Assembly (NCBI RefSeq): GCF_014645835.1
Contig: NZ_BMMM01000001.1
Location: forward strand, 917,962 to 981,961
DNA length: 64,000 nucleotides
Origin: Streptomyces albiflavescens
GTDB lineage: Bacteria; Actinomycetota; Actinomycetes; Streptomycetales; Streptomycetaceae
Direction: 5' to 3'
Below are positions 1-8,397 of this stretch, piece after piece. How positions within the stretch are numbered: the first letter of the stretch is position 1; every line of letters starts with the position of its first letter. The position numbers were made by a program, and so were the translations under genes. The notes beneath the pieces are model-generated. The model had not been told where the DNA came from, ran no database searches, and was given only the letters and a program-made list of their open reading frames with translations.

Positions 1-2
1 TG

Positions 3-533
3 CTGGACGAGGCCGTGGGGCTCGCCGTGCTCCTCCAGATCGGCGGCGAGGCGGTCACCAACAACAGCGGCCAGCTGTTCTACATCCTGATGACCCGCGC
101 CGACCTGGCCGAACAACTGCGGGCCGAGCCGGAGATCCGCCCCCGGGCCATCGACGAGCTGCTCCGCTACATCCCGCACCGCAGTGCGGTCGGGCTGTCG
201 CGGATCGCGCTGGAGGACGTGGAGATCAGCGGCGTGCGGATCCGGGCGGGCGACGCGATCTACGTGTCGTACCTGGCCGCGAACCGCGACCCGGACGTCT
301 TCCCGGACCCGGAGGCCATCGATTTCTCACGCATCCCCAACCCGCATGTGTCGTTCGGCTTCGGCCCGCACTACTGCCCGGGCGGGATGCTGGCCAGGCT
401 GGAGTCCGAGCTCATGGTCGACGTGCTGCTCGACCGGATGCCGGGGCTGCGGCTCGCCGTGCCGCCGGATCAGGTTCCCTTCAGGACGGGCGCGTTGATC
501 CGTGGCCCCGCGAACCTGCCTGTGACGTGGTGA
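3..533 (+). CDS. Cytochrome P450, C-terminal part (5' end outside window)
   Basis: The reading frame is open from the left edge, so only the last ~177 residues of a ~400-residue heme monooxygenase are visible. Seen: an I-helix stretch GGEAVTNN, the K-helix ExxR in DELLRYIPHR, and the heme loop FGFGPHYCPGG with the axial Cys. Known: P450s activate O2 with electrons from ferredoxin; the substrate cannot be told. Odd: the usual acid-alcohol pair (E/D-T) is E-A here, so proton delivery may differ, as in P450s that use substrate-assisted catalysis. A cupin gene starts 7 bases downstream and is probably co-transcribed. The true start lies upstream of the window. Confidence 0.9.
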   Translation: MDEAVGLAVLLQIGGEAVTNNSGQLFYILMTRADLAEQLRAEPEIRPRAIDELLRYIPHRSAVGLSRIALEDVEISGVRIRAGDAIYVSYLAANRDPDVFPDPEAIDFSRIPNPHVSFGFGPHYCPGGMLARLESELMVDVLLDRMPGLRLAVPPDQVPFRTGALIRGPANLPVTW

Positions 534-540
534 GCGGCCG

Positions 541-1062
541 ATGACAAGGACCGAAGGGCTACTCGTGCCGCCGGGGCACGGCCGTGTCGTGCAGACGCCC
601 GCGCAGCACGTGACGTTCAAGGTGACCGGCTCGCACTCGCGCACGGCGTCCACCTTCGAGGTGCGCGTGCCGCCCGGCTTCGACGTCGGCGCCCATGTGC
701 ACACACGCAGCGAGGAGTTGTTCTATGTGCTCGAAGGCGAGCTGGACGTGCTCGCCTTCGAGCCGCGGGTACGGACCCCGGACAACTGGCAGAAGTGGGA
801 GTCCGGTTCGGGCAGCCGGGTGGTCCGGGCGACCCCCGGCACGGTCATCGTCGTGCCCCCAGGCTGCCCGCACGCCTTCTCCAACCCCACGGAGACCCCG
901 GCGAAGATGTTCTTCCAGGCGTCACCGCCCCCTGACCACGAGCACTACTTCGAGGAACTCCTGGAGATCCTCGGCAACGGCGGCCCCCCGGACCATGCGG
1001 CGATCGAGGAGCTGCGTTCCAGGTACGACATCGAGCAACTCACACCCTTGAAACACCGCTAG
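541..1062 (+). CDS. Cupin domain protein
   Basis: A 173-residue single-domain cupin. Both cupin motifs are present: motif 1 is G-x5-HxH-x4-E-x6-G around GAHVHTRSEELFYVLEG, giving two His and one Glu metal ligands, and motif 2 is around PPGCPHAFSN with the third His. The fold normally binds a divalent metal or a small ligand and can be an isomerase, dioxygenase or sensor, so the reaction is not assigned. It follows the P450 gene after 7 bases, which suggests one transcript and perhaps action on the same metabolite. There is no signal peptide. ATG is the only sensible start. Confidence 0.85.
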   Translation: MTRTEGLLVPPGHGRVVQTPAQHVTFKVTGSHSRTASTFEVRVPPGFDVGAHVHTRSEELFYVLEGELDVLAFEPRVRTPDNWQKWESGSGSRVVRATPGTVIVVPPGCPHAFSNPTETPAKMFFQASPPPDHEHYFEELLEILGNGGPPDHAAIEELRSRYDIEQLTPLKHR

Positions 1063-1065
1063 CCG

Positions 1066-1130
1066 GAGCGCCCCTTTCAGGGGGTGCGGGGAACTGCGCG
1101 ACCGGCCACAACCGGTCCGCAGCCTCCTCG
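1066..1130 (+). repeat. Streptomyces intergenic repeat with terminator-like hairpin
   Basis: Just after the cupin stop comes GCGCCCC-TTTCA-GGGGGTGC, a short GC-rich hairpin, followed by GGGGAACTGCGCGACC and an ACCGGTC-like tail. I recognise this hairpin plus GGGGAACTGCGCGAC block as a repeat scattered at 3' ends of Streptomyces genes. It lies between two convergent genes and probably ends transcription on both strands. Confidence 0.6.
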
Positions 1131-1136
1131 AAACCG

Positions 1137-2363
1137 CTAGCGGATGGGCATCCCGGACAACGTCCGCGCGATCACCAGCCGCTGAACCTCACTCGTACCC
1201 TCGAAGATCGTGTAGATGGCCGCATCCCGGTGCATCCGCTCCACGGGGTACTCCCGGGTGTACCCGTTGCCACCGAGGATCTGGATCGCCTGCGCGGTCA
1301 CCTTCTTCGCGGTCTCACTGGCGAACAGCTTCGACATGGACCCCTCGGCCGCGGTGAACGGCTTGCCGTTGACCGCCATCCAGGAGGCGCGCCACACCAG
1401 CAGCCGCGCCGCGTCGATCGACGTCCGCATGTCGGCGAGCTGGAACGCGACACCCTGGTTGTCGATGATCGGCCGCCCGAACTGCTCACGCGTCTTCGCG
1501 TAGTCGAGGGCCACCTCGTACGCGGCCCGAGCGGTACCCACCGCCATGGCACCCACCGCCGGGCGGCTGGCCTCGAACGTCGCCATCGCGGCGTTCTTCA
1601 CGCGCTCGCCGCCCGCCTTGGCGCGCTCACGGGCGCGGGCCAGGCGCTCGTCGAGCTTCTCCTTGCCGCCGAGGAGGCAGGAGCCGGGGATACGGACGTT
1701 CTCCAGGACGACCTCGGCGGTGTGCGAGGCACGGATGCCGTGCTTCTTGAACTTCTGGCCCTGCGAGAGGCCCGGCGTGTTCGGCGGGACGATGAAGGAG
1801 GCGTGCCCCTTGGAGCCCAGCTCGGTGTCGACGACCGCGACGACGACGTGGACGTTGGCGATGCCGCCGTTGGTCGCCCAGGTCTTGGTGCCGTTGAGGA
1901 CCCACTCGTCCTTGGCCTCGTCGTAGACGGCGCGCGTGCGCATGGAGGCGACGTCGGAGCCGGCGTCGGGCTCGGAGGAGCAGAAGGCGGCGACCTTGAC
2001 ATCGTTGGCATCGCCGTACATCTGGGGGATCCAGGTGCCGATCTGCTCCTCGGTGCCGTTGGCGAGGACGCCCACGGCGGCGAGGCCGGTACCGACGATG
2101 GAGAGGGCGATGCCCGCGTCGCCCCAGAACAGCTCCTCCATGGCCATCGGGATGCCGAGGCCGGTGGAGTCGAAGTACTGCTGGGCGTAGAAGTCGAGGG
2201 AGTAGATGCCGACCTTCGCCGCCTCCTGGATGACCGGCCAGGGAGTTTCTTCGCGCTCGTCCCATTCGGCGGCCGCGGGGCGGATCACATCGGCGGCGAA
2301 GCCGTGCAGCCAGTCGCGGACCTCCTTCTGTTCGTCGTTGAGCTCCATGGTGAACTCGGCCAT
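1137..2363 (-). CDS. Acyl-CoA dehydrogenase
   Basis: A 408-residue FAD flavoenzyme of the acyl-CoA dehydrogenase family, normal in length. It would oxidise an acyl-CoA to the enoyl-CoA in fatty acid or branched-chain degradation and pass electrons to ETF. Seen: N-terminal helical domain (~1-125), the middle beta domain with FCSSEPDAGSDVASM and the NGTKTWATNG flavin/substrate signature, and the C-terminal helical domain with YAKTREQFGRPI and ILGGNGYTREYPVER. The catalytic Glu is in YTIFEGTSEVQR. A TetR gene diverges from it across 169 bases holding two inverted repeats, so it is probably under that repressor. Chain-length specificity cannot be read. Confidence 0.95.
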   Translation of the reverse strand: MAEFTMELNDEQKEVRDWLHGFAADVIRPAAAEWDEREETPWPVIQEAAKVGIYSLDFYAQQYFDSTGLGIPMAMEELFWGDAGIALSIVGTGLAAVGVLANGTEEQIGTWIPQMYGDANDVKVAAFCSSEPDAGSDVASMRTRAVYDEAKDEWVLNGTKTWATNGGIANVHVVVAVVDTELGSKGHASFIVPPNTPGLSQGQKFKKHGIRASHTAEVVLENVRIPGSCLLGGKEKLDERLARARERAKAGGERVKNAAMATFEASRPAVGAMAVGTARAAYEVALDYAKTREQFGRPIIDNQGVAFQLADMRTSIDAARLLVWRASWMAVNGKPFTAAEGSMSKLFASETAKKVTAQAIQILGGNGYTREYPVERMHRDAAIYTIFEGTSEVQRLVIARTLSGMPIR

Positions 2364-2385
2364 GTCCCCTCCAGGGCTGCACTAA

Positions 2386-2426
2386 GCTGTTACTTGCGGT
2401 AACTGGAGTGTGTTACTGACCAGTAG
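2386..2426. promoter_or_regulatory. Two inverted repeats, probable TetR operators
   Basis: The divergent gap holds GTTAC-TTGCG-GTAAC (2389-2403) and TACTG-AC-CAGTA (2414-2425), both perfect palindromes centred about 24 bases apart. Both are AT-richer than their surroundings and share a TTAC core. Their position between the dehydrogenase and the TetR gene suggests the regulator binds here and controls both directions. The assignment is inferred from context. Confidence 0.6.
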
Positions 2427-2532
2427 GAAAAGTCAACTCCTGAGCCACGCTCGGTAGCCCGTTCGATACCCATACGCCGACGAGTGTTAGTTTGCGCAGG
2501 CGTCACCGAATCACCACGGGTGGGGAGAGCAC

Positions 2533-3177
2533 ATGGACACCACACAGCGGACCGATCAGCAGAGGTCCGCCGACCGCCGCCGGCGCGAGCTGCTGGAAGC
2601 CGCCGACCGGGTGGTGCTCCGCGACGGCCCCGGGGCATCGATGAACGCCATCGCCGCCGAGGCGGGCATCACCAAGCCGATCCTGTACCGCCACTTCGGC
2701 GACAAGGGCGGACTCTACGCCGCGCTCGCCAAGCGGCACACCGACGCCCTCCTCGAAGCGCTGCGGGCCGCACTGGACGCGCCGGCCGAGCGCCGGGAGC
2801 GGGTCGAGTCGACACTCGACACCTATTTGGCGGCCATCGAGGCACGCCCCCAGGTCTACCGTTTCCTCATGCATCCGGCGGAGGGCGGCCAGCCGGGCGA
2901 CCAGGGTTTCGACGTGGGCAAGCACTCCGCGCCGTTGCTGCGCCGCATGGGCGAGGAGCTCGCCGAGGTCATCGAGGAGCGCGTCGACCTCGGCCCCGGC
3001 AGCCAGCAGCTGGCCCGGGTGTGGGGCCACGGGATCGTCGGCATGATGCATGCCGCCGGAGACTGGTGGCTGGGGGAACGGCCGTGTCCTCGGGCCGAGT
3101 TGGTGCGGAGTCTGGCCGACCTGCTGTGGGGCCGCCTGGCGGCGGCGGGGGACAAGATCGGCGGTCCTGGGTTCTGA
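2533..3177 (+). CDS. TetR/AcrR family repressor
   Basis: A 214-residue one-component regulator. The N-terminal helix-turn-helix (~residues 18-62) reads as a typical TetR domain, with MNAIAAEAGITKPILYRHFG as the recognition part, followed by an all-helical ligand-binding domain. The start is set by GGGGAGA a few bases before ATG. It diverges from the acyl-CoA dehydrogenase, and TetR regulators in that position usually sense acyl-CoA, so it is probably a fatty-acid catabolism repressor. A hairpin terminator follows its stop. Confidence 0.92.
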   Translation: MDTTQRTDQQRSADRRRRELLEAADRVVLRDGPGASMNAIAAEAGITKPILYRHFGDKGGLYAALAKRHTDALLEALRAALDAPAERRERVESTLDTYLAAIEARPQVYRFLMHPAEGGQPGDQGFDVGKHSAPLLRRMGEELAEVIEERVDLGPGSQQLARVWGHGIVGMMHAAGDWWLGERPCPRAELVRSLADLLWGRLAAAGDKIGGPGF

Positions 3178-3207
3178 GCCCGGCAACGGGGCACGGGGTC
3201 GCGCGAG

Positions 3208-3230
3208 CGGCCACGGACGGCCCGTGGCCG
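3208..3230. terminator. Hairpin between convergent tetR and def
   Basis: CGGCCACGG and CCGTGGCCG form a perfect 9-bp stem with a 5-base loop, between the stop of the TetR gene (3177) and the stop of peptide deformylase (3243, opposite strand). No U-tract follows, as is common in high-GC actinobacteria. It is likely a shared terminator. Confidence 0.6.
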
Positions 3231-3242
3231 AGCAGACGGAGC

Positions 3243-3782
3243 TCAGCGGCTCCAAGACGCCCGCGCCGCCTGGCGCATGACCCGCCGACGCCGCCACCCG
3301 GTGAGCCGGTCCACGTACACCCCACCGTCAAGGTGATCGCACTCGTGCTGCAGGCACCGCGCGAACCAGCCGGTGCCGTGCACGCTCACCGGCTCGCCGG
3401 TCACGGTGTACCCCTCGACGACCGCGTGGTCGTAGCGCTCGGTCCCCGCCTCCAGGCCCGGCAGCGACAAACAACCCTCCGGGCCCCGGAGCACCACACC
3501 GTCGGCCTCGACAAGGCGTGGGTTCACCACATGTCCCACGTGGCGGACCTCCTCGTCGTCGGGGCAGTCGTACACGAAGACCCGGAGCGACTCGCCGACC
3601 TGGTTGGCCGCGAGGCCGACGCCCTCCGCGGCGTACATCGTCGCGAACATGTCCTCGACGAGTTGCCCGAGTTGGGGGCCGAACCCGGTGACTTCTTCAC
3701 ACGGTGTGTGCAGGACGGGGTCGCCGAGCAGGGTGAGGGGCCGGACGCGCCCGTGGGTGCCCGGGATGGAGCCGTGTCGCAT
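3243..3782 (-). CDS. def: Peptide deformylase
   Basis: A 179-residue metallohydrolase that removes the formyl group from the initiator methionine of new proteins. All three family motifs are intact: GVGLAANQ (54-61), EGCLS with metal ligand Cys104, and HECDH (146-150) with two His ligands and the catalytic Glu. The frame stays open far upstream, but the start is placed at MRHGSIPG because residues before it are the antisense shadow of murT and because this gives normal length. It lies back to back with murT/gatD. Streptomyces usually carry several deformylases; which paralogue this is cannot be told. Confidence 0.93.
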   Translation of the reverse strand: MRHGSIPGTHGRVRPLTLLGDPVLHTPCEEVTGFGPQLGQLVEDMFATMYAAEGVGLAANQVGESLRVFVYDCPDDEEVRHVGHVVNPRLVEADGVVLRGPEGCLSLPGLEAGTERYDHAVVEGYTVTGEPVSVHGTGWFARCLQHECDHLDGGVYVDRLTGWRRRRVMRQAARASWSR

Positions 3783-3936
3783 GGCGGCAAGGGTACGGTC
3801 CTTGATGGCGCGTGCATGTCGCGCCGGCACCGTGGTGGTGCCGCGATTCGGGCACGTGAGTGGATCTCGATAGGCTGAGGCCCACACGGTGCCGGGGGCA
3901 GGGGCGCGGCGCGTACGCAAGGAGGATCGAGAAACG

Positions 3937-5175
3937 ATGTCAGGCAACTCGGACCCGCTGACGCCGCGGGCCAAGCTGGCCGTGACGGCGGGCAAGGCGG
4001 CAGCGGCCGTCTCGCGTGCCGCCGGACGCGGCAGTGGATCGGTGATCGGTGGCCGGGTGGCACTCAAGCTCGACCCCGACCTGCTGGCCCGGCTGGCCAC
4101 ACACCTGGACGTGATCCTGGTCTCGGCCACCAACGGCAAGACCACCACCACCCGGCTGATCGCGGAAGCGCTGCGCGCCGCGGGCCCGGTCGTGTCGAAC
4201 GCGCTGGGTGCGAACATGCCGGCCGGTATCACCTCGGCGCTCGCGGGCGGTTCGGACGCCAAGTACGCGGTCATCGAGGTCGACGAGAAGTACCTCGCCG
4301 GTGTCGCGCGCGACACCGACCCCAAGTGCATCGCGCTGCTCAACCTCTCCCGCGACCAGCTCGACCGGGCCGCCGAGACCCGGATGATGGCCGAGCACTG
4401 GCGCGAGGGCCTGGCCGGTTCCAAGGCCGTCGTGGTGGCCAACGCCGACGACCCGCTGGTCGTGTGGGCCGCGTCCTCCTCGCCGAACGTCATGTGGGTG
4501 GCGGCCGGTCAGATGTGGAAGGACGACGCCTGGTCCTGCCCGTCCTGCGGTGGTGTGATGCAGCGCCCCGGCGACGACTGGTTCTGCGGCGAGTGCGGCT
4601 TCCGCCGTCCGACGCCGACCTGGGCGCTCTCCGGCGACCACGTCCTCGACCCGCACGGCTCGGCCTGGCCGATCCACCTCCAGCTGCCGGGCCGCGCCAA
4701 CAAGGCGAACGCCGCCTCGTCGGCCGCCGTCGCCGCGGTCTTCGGCGTCCCCCCGCAGGTCGCCCTGGAGCGCATGTACCAGGTGCAGGCCGTGGCCGGG
4801 CGCTACGACGTGGTGCAGTTCATGCAGCGCGACCTGCGTCTGCTGCTCGCCAAGAACCCCGCGGGCTGGCTGGAGACATTCTCCCTGATCGACCCGCCGC
4901 CGACCCCGGTCATCCTGTCCGTGAACGCGCGCGGCGCCGACGGCACGGACACCTCGTGGCTGTGGGACGTCGACTACACGCGCCTGACCGGGCACCCGAT
5001 CTTCGTTCTCGGCGACCGGAAGCTGGACCTGGCCGTGCGCCTGGAAGTCGCCAACCAGCACTTCCAGGTCTGCGAGAACCTCGACCAGGCCGTGCAGATG
5101 GCGCCGCCCGGACGCATCGAGGTCATCGCGAACTACACCGCTTTCCAGGATCTGCGGCGTCGTGTCGGCAACTGA
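3937..5175 (+). CDS. murT: Lipid II isoglutaminyl synthase, Mur ligase subunit
   Basis: A 412-residue Mur-ligase-like protein. With GatD it amidates the alpha-carboxyl of D-Glu in the lipid II stem peptide, on the cytoplasmic membrane face. Seen: ATP-binding loop SATNGKTTTTR (~62-72), the central Mur domain, a zinc-ribbon insertion with paired CPSC and CGEC (~200-225) typical of MurT, and the C-terminal DUF1727 domain with ILSVNARGADGTDTSW and FVLGDRKLDLAVRLEV. The start is ATG after AAGGAGGA. gatD begins 19 bases after the stop. It is shorter than true MurC-F and lacks a full substrate domain, which fits MurT. Confidence 0.93.
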   Translation: MSGNSDPLTPRAKLAVTAGKAAAAVSRAAGRGSGSVIGGRVALKLDPDLLARLATHLDVILVSATNGKTTTTRLIAEALRAAGPVVSNALGANMPAGITSALAGGSDAKYAVIEVDEKYLAGVARDTDPKCIALLNLSRDQLDRAAETRMMAEHWREGLAGSKAVVVANADDPLVVWAASSSPNVMWVAAGQMWKDDAWSCPSCGGVMQRPGDDWFCGECGFRRPTPTWALSGDHVLDPHGSAWPIHLQLPGRANKANAASSAAVAAVFGVPPQVALERMYQVQAVAGRYDVVQFMQRDLRLLLAKNPAGWLETFSLIDPPPTPVILSVNARGADGTDTSWLWDVDYTRLTGHPIFVLGDRKLDLAVRLEVANQHFQVCENLDQAVQMAPPGRIEVIANYTAFQDLRRRVGN

Positions 5176-5194
5176 GCCACGGAGGACGAAGAGA

Positions 5195-5923
5195 ATGAGT
5201 GACAACAGCCTGCGTCTGGTGTGGATCTATCCGGACCTGCTGAGCACCTACGGCGACCAGGGCAACGCGCTCGTCGTGGAGCGCCGGGCCCGCCAGCGCG
5301 GCCTCGACGTGGCCCGCCTCGACGTGCGCAGCGACCAGCCGATCCCGACCTCCGGCGACATCTACCTGATCGGCGGCGGCGAGGACAGGCCGCAGCGGCT
5401 CGCCGCGGAGCGCCTGCGCCGCGACGGCGGTCTGCACCGCGCGGTCGGCAACGGCGCGATCGTCTTCTCGGTCTGCGCCGGCTACCAGATCCTCGGCCAC
5501 GAGTTCATCAACGACCTCGGCCAGCGCGAGCCGGGTCTCGGCCTGCTCGACGTGGTCTCCACGCGCGGCGAGGGCGAGCGCTGCGTCGGCGACGTCCTCG
5601 CGGACATCGACGCGCGCCTCGGCCTGCCCCAGCTGACCGGCTTCGAGAACCACCAGGGTGTGACCCATCTCGGCCCCACCGCCCGTCCGTTCGCGAACGT
5701 GCGGCTCGGCAAGGGCAACGGCACGGGCGACGGCACCGAGGGCGCGTACAACGACACGGTCTTCGGTACGTACATGCACGGCCCCGTCCTCGCCCGCAAC
5801 CCGCAGATCGCCGACCTGCTGCTGAAGCTGGCGCTCGACGTGAACGCGCTGCCGCCGATCGACGACCGGTGGTACGAGGCGCTGCGCAACGAGCGCATCG
5901 CGGCTGCGCAGCAGCCTGCGTGA
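5195..5923 (+). CDS. gatD: Lipid II isoglutaminyl synthase, glutamine amidotransferase subunit
   Basis: A 242-residue class I (triad) glutaminase related to CobB/CobQ amidotransferases. It hydrolyses glutamine and passes ammonia to MurT. The nucleophile is Cys94 in SVCAGYQIL and the His is in GTYMHGPVLARNPQIAD (His195). ATG is chosen because GGAGGA precedes it; the extra 11 codons upstream overlap the end of murT and lack a ribosome site. It is translationally close to murT, and the two subunits form one complex. Confidence 0.93.
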   Translation: MSDNSLRLVWIYPDLLSTYGDQGNALVVERRARQRGLDVARLDVRSDQPIPTSGDIYLIGGGEDRPQRLAAERLRRDGGLHRAVGNGAIVFSVCAGYQILGHEFINDLGQREPGLGLLDVVSTRGEGERCVGDVLADIDARLGLPQLTGFENHQGVTHLGPTARPFANVRLGKGNGTGDGTEGAYNDTVFGTYMHGPVLARNPQIADLLLKLALDVNALPPIDDRWYEALRNERIAAAQQPA

Positions 5924-6158
5924 AGACAGCCGCAGAGCGGCCTGCCTGACCGGTTGGAGACCCGCCCGGCCCTCTCGAGAAACGGTTCCGCAGGGCGCGG
6001 GCGGGAGCCCGTCTGACAAGGCCTCCGCTCACGTGTGCGGGGGCGTCCAGCAGGCGGACGCACGATGCGGACCCGCCCCCTGCCGCCGGTAGGGTGGCGG
6101 GGTCCAGCCGGACAGCGTGGTCCGGTCTCCGGCCCACGTTGAGAAGGTATTTCGGGCT

Positions 6159-7184
6159 ATGCGCATTGGTGTCCTCACGTCCGGCGGCGACTGCCCCGGC
6201 CTGAACGCCGTCATCCGGTCCGTCGTGCACCGTGCCGTCGTCGACCACGGCGACGAGGTCATCGGCTTCCGGGACGGCTGGAAGGGCCTCCTGGAGTGCG
6301 ACTACCTCAAGCTCGACCTCGACGCGGTGAGCGGCATCCTGGCTCGCGGCGGCACCATCCTCGGCTCCTCCCGGGTCCAGCCGGCGCATCTGCGTGACGG
6401 CGTGGAGCGAGCCAAGGGCCATGTCGCGGAACTGGGCCTCGACGCGATCATCCCGATCGGCGGTGAGGGCACCCTCAAGGCGGCCCGGCTGCTGAGCGAC
6501 AGCGGGCTGCCCATCGTCGGCGTGCCGAAGACCATCGACAACGACATCGCCGTCACCGACGTCACCTTCGGTTTCGACACGGCAGTCGGCGTCGCGACCG
6601 AGGCCCTGGACCGGCTGAAGACCACCGCCGAGTCCCACCAGCGTGTCCTGATCGTCGAGGTCATGGGCCGCCACACCGGCTGGATCGCGCTGCACTCCGG
6701 CATGGCGGCCGGCGCCCACGCCATCGTCGTACCGGAACGCCCCTTCGACATCGAGGAGTTGGCCGCCAAGGTCGGCGAGCGCTTCGAGGCGGGCAAGCGG
6801 TTCGCCATCGTCGTGGCCGCCGAGGGCGCCAAGCCTCGCGCGGGCACGATGGAGTTCGACGAGGGCGGCAAGGACATCTACGGGCACGAGCGGTTCGCGG
6901 GGATCGCCCGGCAGCTCTCGCTGGAGCTGGAGGAGCGGCTCGGCAAGGAGGCCCGTCCGGTGATCCTCGGGCACGTTCAGCGGGGCGGTACGCCGACCGC
7001 GTACGACCGTGTCCTCGCGACGCGGTTCGGCTGGCACGCCGTGGAGGCCGTGCACCGCGGGGAGTTCGGCATGATGACCGCGCTGCGTGGCACGGACATA
7101 GTTATGGTCTCGCTCGCCGAGGCGGTCGAGACGCTCAAAACGGTTCCGGACGAGCGGTACGCCGAAGCCGAGTGCGTGCTCTGA
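6159..7184 (+). CDS. pfkA: 6-phosphofructokinase
   Basis: A 341-residue glycolytic enzyme converting fructose 6-phosphate to fructose 1,6-bisphosphate. Seen: TSGGDCPGLNAVIR at the N-terminus, IGGEGTL (101-106), PKTIDNDI with catalytic Asp127, and EVMGRHTGWIAL. Gly104 favours ATP as phosphoryl donor, while Lys124 is the residue found in pyrophosphate enzymes; ATP-dependent actinobacterial enzymes are known to combine the two. A perfect 16-bp hairpin terminator follows, so it probably forms its own unit. The upstream ~230 bases have no gene; a TAGGGT at about 6093 is a possible -10. Confidence 0.95.
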   Translation: MRIGVLTSGGDCPGLNAVIRSVVHRAVVDHGDEVIGFRDGWKGLLECDYLKLDLDAVSGILARGGTILGSSRVQPAHLRDGVERAKGHVAELGLDAIIPIGGEGTLKAARLLSDSGLPIVGVPKTIDNDIAVTDVTFGFDTAVGVATEALDRLKTTAESHQRVLIVEVMGRHTGWIALHSGMAAGAHAIVVPERPFDIEELAAKVGERFEAGKRFAIVVAAEGAKPRAGTMEFDEGGKDIYGHERFAGIARQLSLELEERLGKEARPVILGHVQRGGTPTAYDRVLATRFGWHAVEAVHRGEFGMMTALRGTDIVMVSLAEAVETLKTVPDERYAEAECVL

Positions 7185-7199
7185 CGCATACGTAGGTGG

Positions 7200-7235
7200 A
7201 ACTGCCCCCGGTCGCAGCCGCGACCGGGGGCAGTT
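7200..7235 (+). terminator. Strong hairpin terminator after pfkA
   Basis: A perfect 16-bp stem: AACTGCCCCCGGTCGC (7200-7215) pairs with its complement (7220-7235) around the loop AGCC, then TTCTACT. It is 15 bases after the pfkA stop. Confidence 0.9.
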
Positions 7236-7265
7236 CTACTCTGGTGCGGACAGACAGCGCACAAC

Positions 7266-7306
7266 CCTCCCCCAGTGCCTTAAAAGGGCCTGGGAGGTAC
7301 CCCCAG
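7266..7306. repeat. Small Streptomyces palindromic repeat
   Basis: CCTCCC...GGGAGG with an inner TGCC/GGCC pair and trailing GGTACCCCCAG. I recognise this CTCCCCCAG-type unit as a short repeat dispersed in Streptomyces genomes. A related unit sits inside the LLM oxidoreductase gene near 47,070. It lies just upstream of the CtaG-type gene. Confidence 0.45.
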
Positions 7307-7322
7307 AATCAGGAGCCGGCGG

Positions 7323-8276
7323 ATGGATCACAGCGGGCACGGCATGACCATGGATCTGCCGCCGTTCACGCTGGGGCGGGGGCTCGAATGGTCCGCGGAC
7401 CCGTTCTTCCTCGTCGCCTGCCTGGTGGGGCTCGGCCTGTACGGCTGGGGGGTCGTGCGGCTCGCGCGACGCGGCGACAAGTGGTCGTGGGGCCGGACCG
7501 CCGCCTTCGTCGTCGGTGTACTGACCGTGATGCTCGTGATGTGCACCAAGCTGAACGACTACGGCATGGTCATGTTCAGCGTGCACATGGTGCAGCACAT
7601 GGTGATCAGCATGCTGTCGCCGATCCTGATCCTGCTCGGGGCGCCGATCACACTGGCGCTGCGCGCGCTGCCGGTCGCGGCGAAGCGGGGCAACAAGGGA
7701 CCGCGTGAGCTGCTGCTGATGTTCCTGCACAGCCGGTACATGCGCCTCATCACGCACCCCGCGTTCACCATCCCGCTGTTCATCGCGAGCCTGTACGCGC
7801 TGTACTTCTCGCCGATCTTCGACTTCCTGATGGGCTCCAAGGCGGGCCACATCGCGATGATGTGCCACTTCCTCGCGGTCGGCCTGGTGTTCTTCTGGCC
7901 GATCATGGGCGTCGACCCGGGTCCGCACCGCCCCGGCTATCTCATGCGGATGCTGGAGCTGTTCGCGGGCATGCCGTTCCACGCGTTCTTCGGCATCGCA
8001 CTGATGATGGCGTCCTCTCCCATGGTCGAGACGTACAAGAACCCGCCCGCTTCACTCGGCATCGACGCGCTCGCCGACCAGAACGCGGCGGGCGGCATCG
8101 CCTGGGCGTTCAGCGAGATCCCCTCCGTCCTCGTACTGATCGCGCTGCTGTTCCAGTGGTACGGCTCCGAGCAACGGCAGGCCAGGCGCGCGGACCGGGC
8201 TGCGGACCGCGACGGCGACAAGGAACTCGAGGCGTACAACGCCTATCTGGCCTCACTCAACACACGCGGTCGCTGA
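7323..8276 (+). CDS. CtaG-type cytochrome c oxidase assembly membrane protein
   Basis: A 317-residue polytopic protein with about seven hydrophobic segments, of the caa3_CtaG family. It is linked to copper delivery and assembly of the CuA/CuB centres of cytochrome c oxidase. Seen: a His/Met-rich start (MDHSGHGMTMD), then HMVQHMVISMLSPILILLGAP with conserved His pairs, HPAFTIPLF, CHFLAVGLVFFWPIMGVDP and HAFFGIALMMASSP. The paired His and Met in membrane helices could carry copper. The Met/His N-terminus may be a copper-binding tag. It stands alone between a terminator and a lipoprotein gene. Confidence 0.88.
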   Translation: MDHSGHGMTMDLPPFTLGRGLEWSADPFFLVACLVGLGLYGWGVVRLARRGDKWSWGRTAAFVVGVLTVMLVMCTKLNDYGMVMFSVHMVQHMVISMLSPILILLGAPITLALRALPVAAKRGNKGPRELLLMFLHSRYMRLITHPAFTIPLFIASLYALYFSPIFDFLMGSKAGHIAMMCHFLAVGLVFFWPIMGVDPGPHRPGYLMRMLELFAGMPFHAFFGIALMMASSPMVETYKNPPASLGIDALADQNAAGGIAWAFSEIPSVLVLIALLFQWYGSEQRQARRADRAADRDGDKELEAYNAYLASLNTRGR

Positions 8277-8397
8277 ATTAACTTTTCTCTTCGCGTTGCG
8301 TGAAAGGCGTTTCCATTCAGTAGCATGGAATGTGAAGCCCCTGCGCCCGGCCTTCCGGTGCGCGGGGTCCACGGGGGAAACCGCAGGGGGAGCGGTC

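Noticed and set aside
5508..7055. Long open frame on the minus strand across gatD and pfkA
   Set aside because: Overlaps two well-supported genes and gives no recognisable protein.
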